In this document: positions 61,001 through 64,000 of the stretch, piece after piece
Numbering within the stretch: position 1 is the stretch's first letter
Layout: the number at the start of each line of letters is the position of its first letter
Assembly: GCA_900618425.1 (NCBI GenBank)
Contig: UZAN01040804.1
Location: forward strand, 1 to 64,000
DNA: 64,000 nt
Direction of reading: 5' to 3'
DNA from: Echinostoma caproni
Lineage: Eukaryota; Platyhelminthes; Trematoda; Plagiorchiida; Echinostomatidae
Made by a program: the position numbers and the translations under genes
The notes under the pieces: generated by a model
Database searches by the model: none
What the model saw: only the letters and a program-made list of their open reading frames with translations
What the model was told of the DNA's origin: nothing

Positions 61001-64000
61001 AACAGTTGGTAAAGGATTTACTAACTTATTAGCATATGAAGAACAACCCACCGTTTGTTCTTCAGGAAAATTCGTTTCCAGGTTTACCTATGTGGAAAGC
61101 ACATCGATCAAGTCATCTTTTTTGCACACTGGAATAAGAATGAACCTTTCAGTCGAACCTTGCTCTCATGTGTTGTTTGAAAGGAAGACATTCAATCTCA
61201 AAACGGGCTTAATTTTATGTAAACTAATTAACTAATTAATTTCATGTTAACTAGCGAATGTATACATGAATTCTACTTGCTGCAGTGCCTTCGATTGTTT
61301 GAAGAAATGAGAACCGTTCACTCTAATGTGATACACTAGGTACTTGCACCTGAGTAGCGCATGACCGGAATTTATTCCAAATCATTTGAGTCCCAACTGG
61401 AGATAGGAGTTGAAAGACACAAGCGATGCATGCTTACAGGTATGGGTTTCAATATATATTCAATGACGTGTACCTAGACGAAGTTAGATTGGCCGGATCA
61501 CTGGTTCAGTGCTCAAAGTTGAGTAATATGGAAGTTTCTGGTGAATGCATAAAAACACCAAGAGTACAGACAAAAATAATAAATACCATTTGTGGTATTT
61601 ATGAATAATTGCAGTTAGAAACTGTACGTAGATATGTATATCGCTATCTGGTTCAATGCTTATAAACTCTTTTGTATGAGAACAGTTTCTTAAATTTATT
61701 TTCGAGTTTGTAATATCCATTTCACCAAATATCTTGAAACTCTGTTGGTCTTACTAGGAAAATATCTCGCCTGGTGTCGCAGGTTATAATGCCAAAATGA
61801 TTTTCACCGTCAGTGAACAATCGTCGGTTAGTGCTTTAGCCCGCGAGAACAGAGAATATACTAAATATTTTTGAACCCTATATTTGACAAGGACGCAATG
61901 GAAGGATGAAAGAAACAGAGCGCGTTTTGCTCTAAAGTGGCTAATTGCTGTGAATTCTACCATTTACTGTTGCATATCAAACTTGGACATATGAGAAAAT
62001 CAACGCATCCCTTATGCTGTATTTCAACCAGGTTAATTTCAAAGCGGCTCAGAAAATCAGGTTATTTTTATTCATCCAATTAGAAATTCATCCCGTAAAT
62101 GATTTTATATAGAGTCGCTGAATTCGATATTTGAACCAGGGAGATCAACGCCAAGGTCACTTGACATCTACTTTCAATCTTGTCAAACATCAGCAAAATC
62201 TACTCGTGAAATGGGATAAAACATTTCAGTACATTGGAAATATTTGCGAACAATTTCAAGATGTGTAGGCAGTTACTACAAGTAAACTTGTTTTCTCCAA
62301 TTCAGGCTAGTTTCATGATAAACAGTTTTAATGAAATGCGTCCCAGTATGAAGGTTCTTTGAGTTATAGTTGTACAGGTTACTCCACTCTATTTCTACTC
62401 GAATAATATCGAGAGCTGGTATTTACGCATGTTCTGCAAAGCCTCATTCCAATTTTTCAGGTTCGTTTGCGCACTGTTCAGCTTTGGGGCAGCTGGTACC
62501 ATACAAAGTGTTTGTTTAGCAAACAAGATTTGTCCGGAGACCTGTAACACACATTTCAACAGCAATTCGATTGGTGCACGTTGTTTAATGATTTAGCCTT
62601 GTCAACTTTTTTCTCATATGCCTTATTATTTACTCGCTCTGGGTACATATATTTTTCCGTTGTTGTTACTACTGGACCTTAAATTCACCATTTCTCAATC
62701 TGATTTCAGTTCATTTTCAACACGGCTTAAATGCGACTAATTGATTTTACAACCAGAGGTATTGGTGGTTGTCCATTTGCCCCTCCTAGTTTCCTGAACA
62801 GTTTCATTTCACTAGTCTAATTAAATTTCTGGTGACTGTAAAATATTTCTATATAACTCTAGGGTAATTTCCTTCGGTCTAAATCTTCTTGGTAAAGAAA
62901 ACTTACACATTTTGTTATTCCCTGATACCATAGATTAAGCCGAACTTGGAAGCTCAATTCAAATTGTTCCCAAGTCGGCAGCGACAGCGTTAAGTTTGAG
63001 GTATCACATAATTCAGTATTTCTTAAGCGCAACATTACTGTGTTTGAATTATGGCAATCTATTTGGTTTGTCTTGAAGTTCTTGTATGAAAGAGGCATAA
63101 TTAAACCAGGTGAACAAAACCACCAATCGCGTCACCTTTAAATACGATGATAGAATATCAATCATGTGGTAGTTAGTAATTTACTTCAAGCAAGAGGTTT
63201 TGTCGGCACGTTTGCATCACATATTTATATATATGGTTTGAAAGTATTAGACGGCTTTGCTATCGAGTTGAAATCTTCATTGACTCGCCTCGTTTGCATG
63301 GCTTATTATTTCTTTCAACCTAGAAATATATTCAACAATGGGTTCATTTCTTTTCTGTATGTATATAGTTTAATTCCTGCCTTATTGCGTGGTATTTTCG
63401 TTGAATTTACTAATGATAACCCCTGAAAACTTGGAATAAGGCAGACAATTATTATGTTAGTCTCCTTTTGATTTCGCCTTCTCAATTTCGTGGAAAATGC
63501 CTGAACGTCGGTTGGTTTTACACCAACAATATTATAGCATCATCTTGGTTCAATAATCAACGGAAAAATCGTTTGAGCTAGAGAAACAGAATCCTTGTAA
63601 TTCCTTTGTGGCCAGAATCCAGTACGACTTCGAAGATCAGAAACCGAGACCCCTGGTTTAGTCGAAAGTTGAGCCCGGCAAAAATGGGGACGGGGAAAAA
63701 GAATAACACTGGGGAACTTCAACACTGTTTTTCATTACTCAATTACCTGTGGCGGTAAACTCACACAAAAGCTAGAATAAGGTTAGTTCAACGTATGACT
63801 CAAGTGGGTCAAATTAATAGTTGTGCATCCACTTTGTCTTGATTAACCTGGGGTGGTATTTCATGTCTGTCATGAATAATGAACGTTGATGGATTCACAA
63901 TAACCCAGGGTACAATCTACTCAGGATTTGAATAGATAGCCTAGCGTAGTATCCAGCGAAAACTTTGGACCGAAAGCTGCAAAAAAAATTACCCTTTATC
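58091..64000. other. No gene recognised
   Basis: ORFs up to 103 codons (59119-58808 -), none recognisable. An 80-codon stop-to-stop frame at 60038-60280 (+) is treated in the findings as a weak exon candidate. No repeat signature was seen. Confidence 0.45.

Overview
The window is AT-rich eukaryotic DNA from a draft assembly, with N runs at 14799-14803 and 46401-46406 and single Ns at 14624 and 32166. It has one clear protein-coding gene, no operons and no bacterial signals. A peptide GPCR split by a 7.1 kb intron, several degraded APE-type LINEs, Penelope-like GIY-YIG fragments and a short tRNA-derived SINE together suggest a flatworm, probably a parasitic neodermatan. The species cannot be fixed from the sequence.

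Gene: a rhodopsin-class receptor of the neuropeptide Y/F receptor type on the + strand. Exon 1 (39129-39656) encodes the N-terminus and TM1-TM3. Exon 2 (46756-48177) encodes TM4-TM7 and the tail. The phase-0 intron falls directly after Asp-Arg-Phe-Gln at the end of TM3, and the joined protein is 649 aa. All core family marks are present except that the TM1 Asn is Ser and DRY is DRF. The C-terminus ends in a class I PDZ-ligand pattern (Thr-Ala-Val).

Mobile DNA dominates the rest of what can be recognised. On the + strand a CR1-like LINE lies at about 22.3-25.7 kb (ORF1 with PHD-like and RRM-like remnants, ORF2 with endonuclease and reverse transcriptase). A second LINE family follows at about 26.2-29.7 kb and is interrupted by a Penelope-like GIY-YIG fragment at about 28.64-29.14 kb. 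Three more copies of this second family lie on the - strand (4.5-5.07, 6.7-8.75 and 34.7-37.1 kb). The last two end in the same 17-nt tail, three CAATA units. A tRNA-derived SINE occurs at 33.39-33.56 kb (+) and 51.53-51.69 kb (-). A further GIY-YIG remnant lies at 57.7-58.1 kb (-). Every retroelement ORF carries stops, frameshifts or deletions, so all look dead.

The remaining stretches (1-4.5, 8.8-22, 29.7-33.4, 37.1-39.1, 48.2-51.5, 51.7-57.7 and 58.1-64 kb) hold only short chance-like ORFs, microsatellites, one G-quadruplex motif and a few weak exon candidates.
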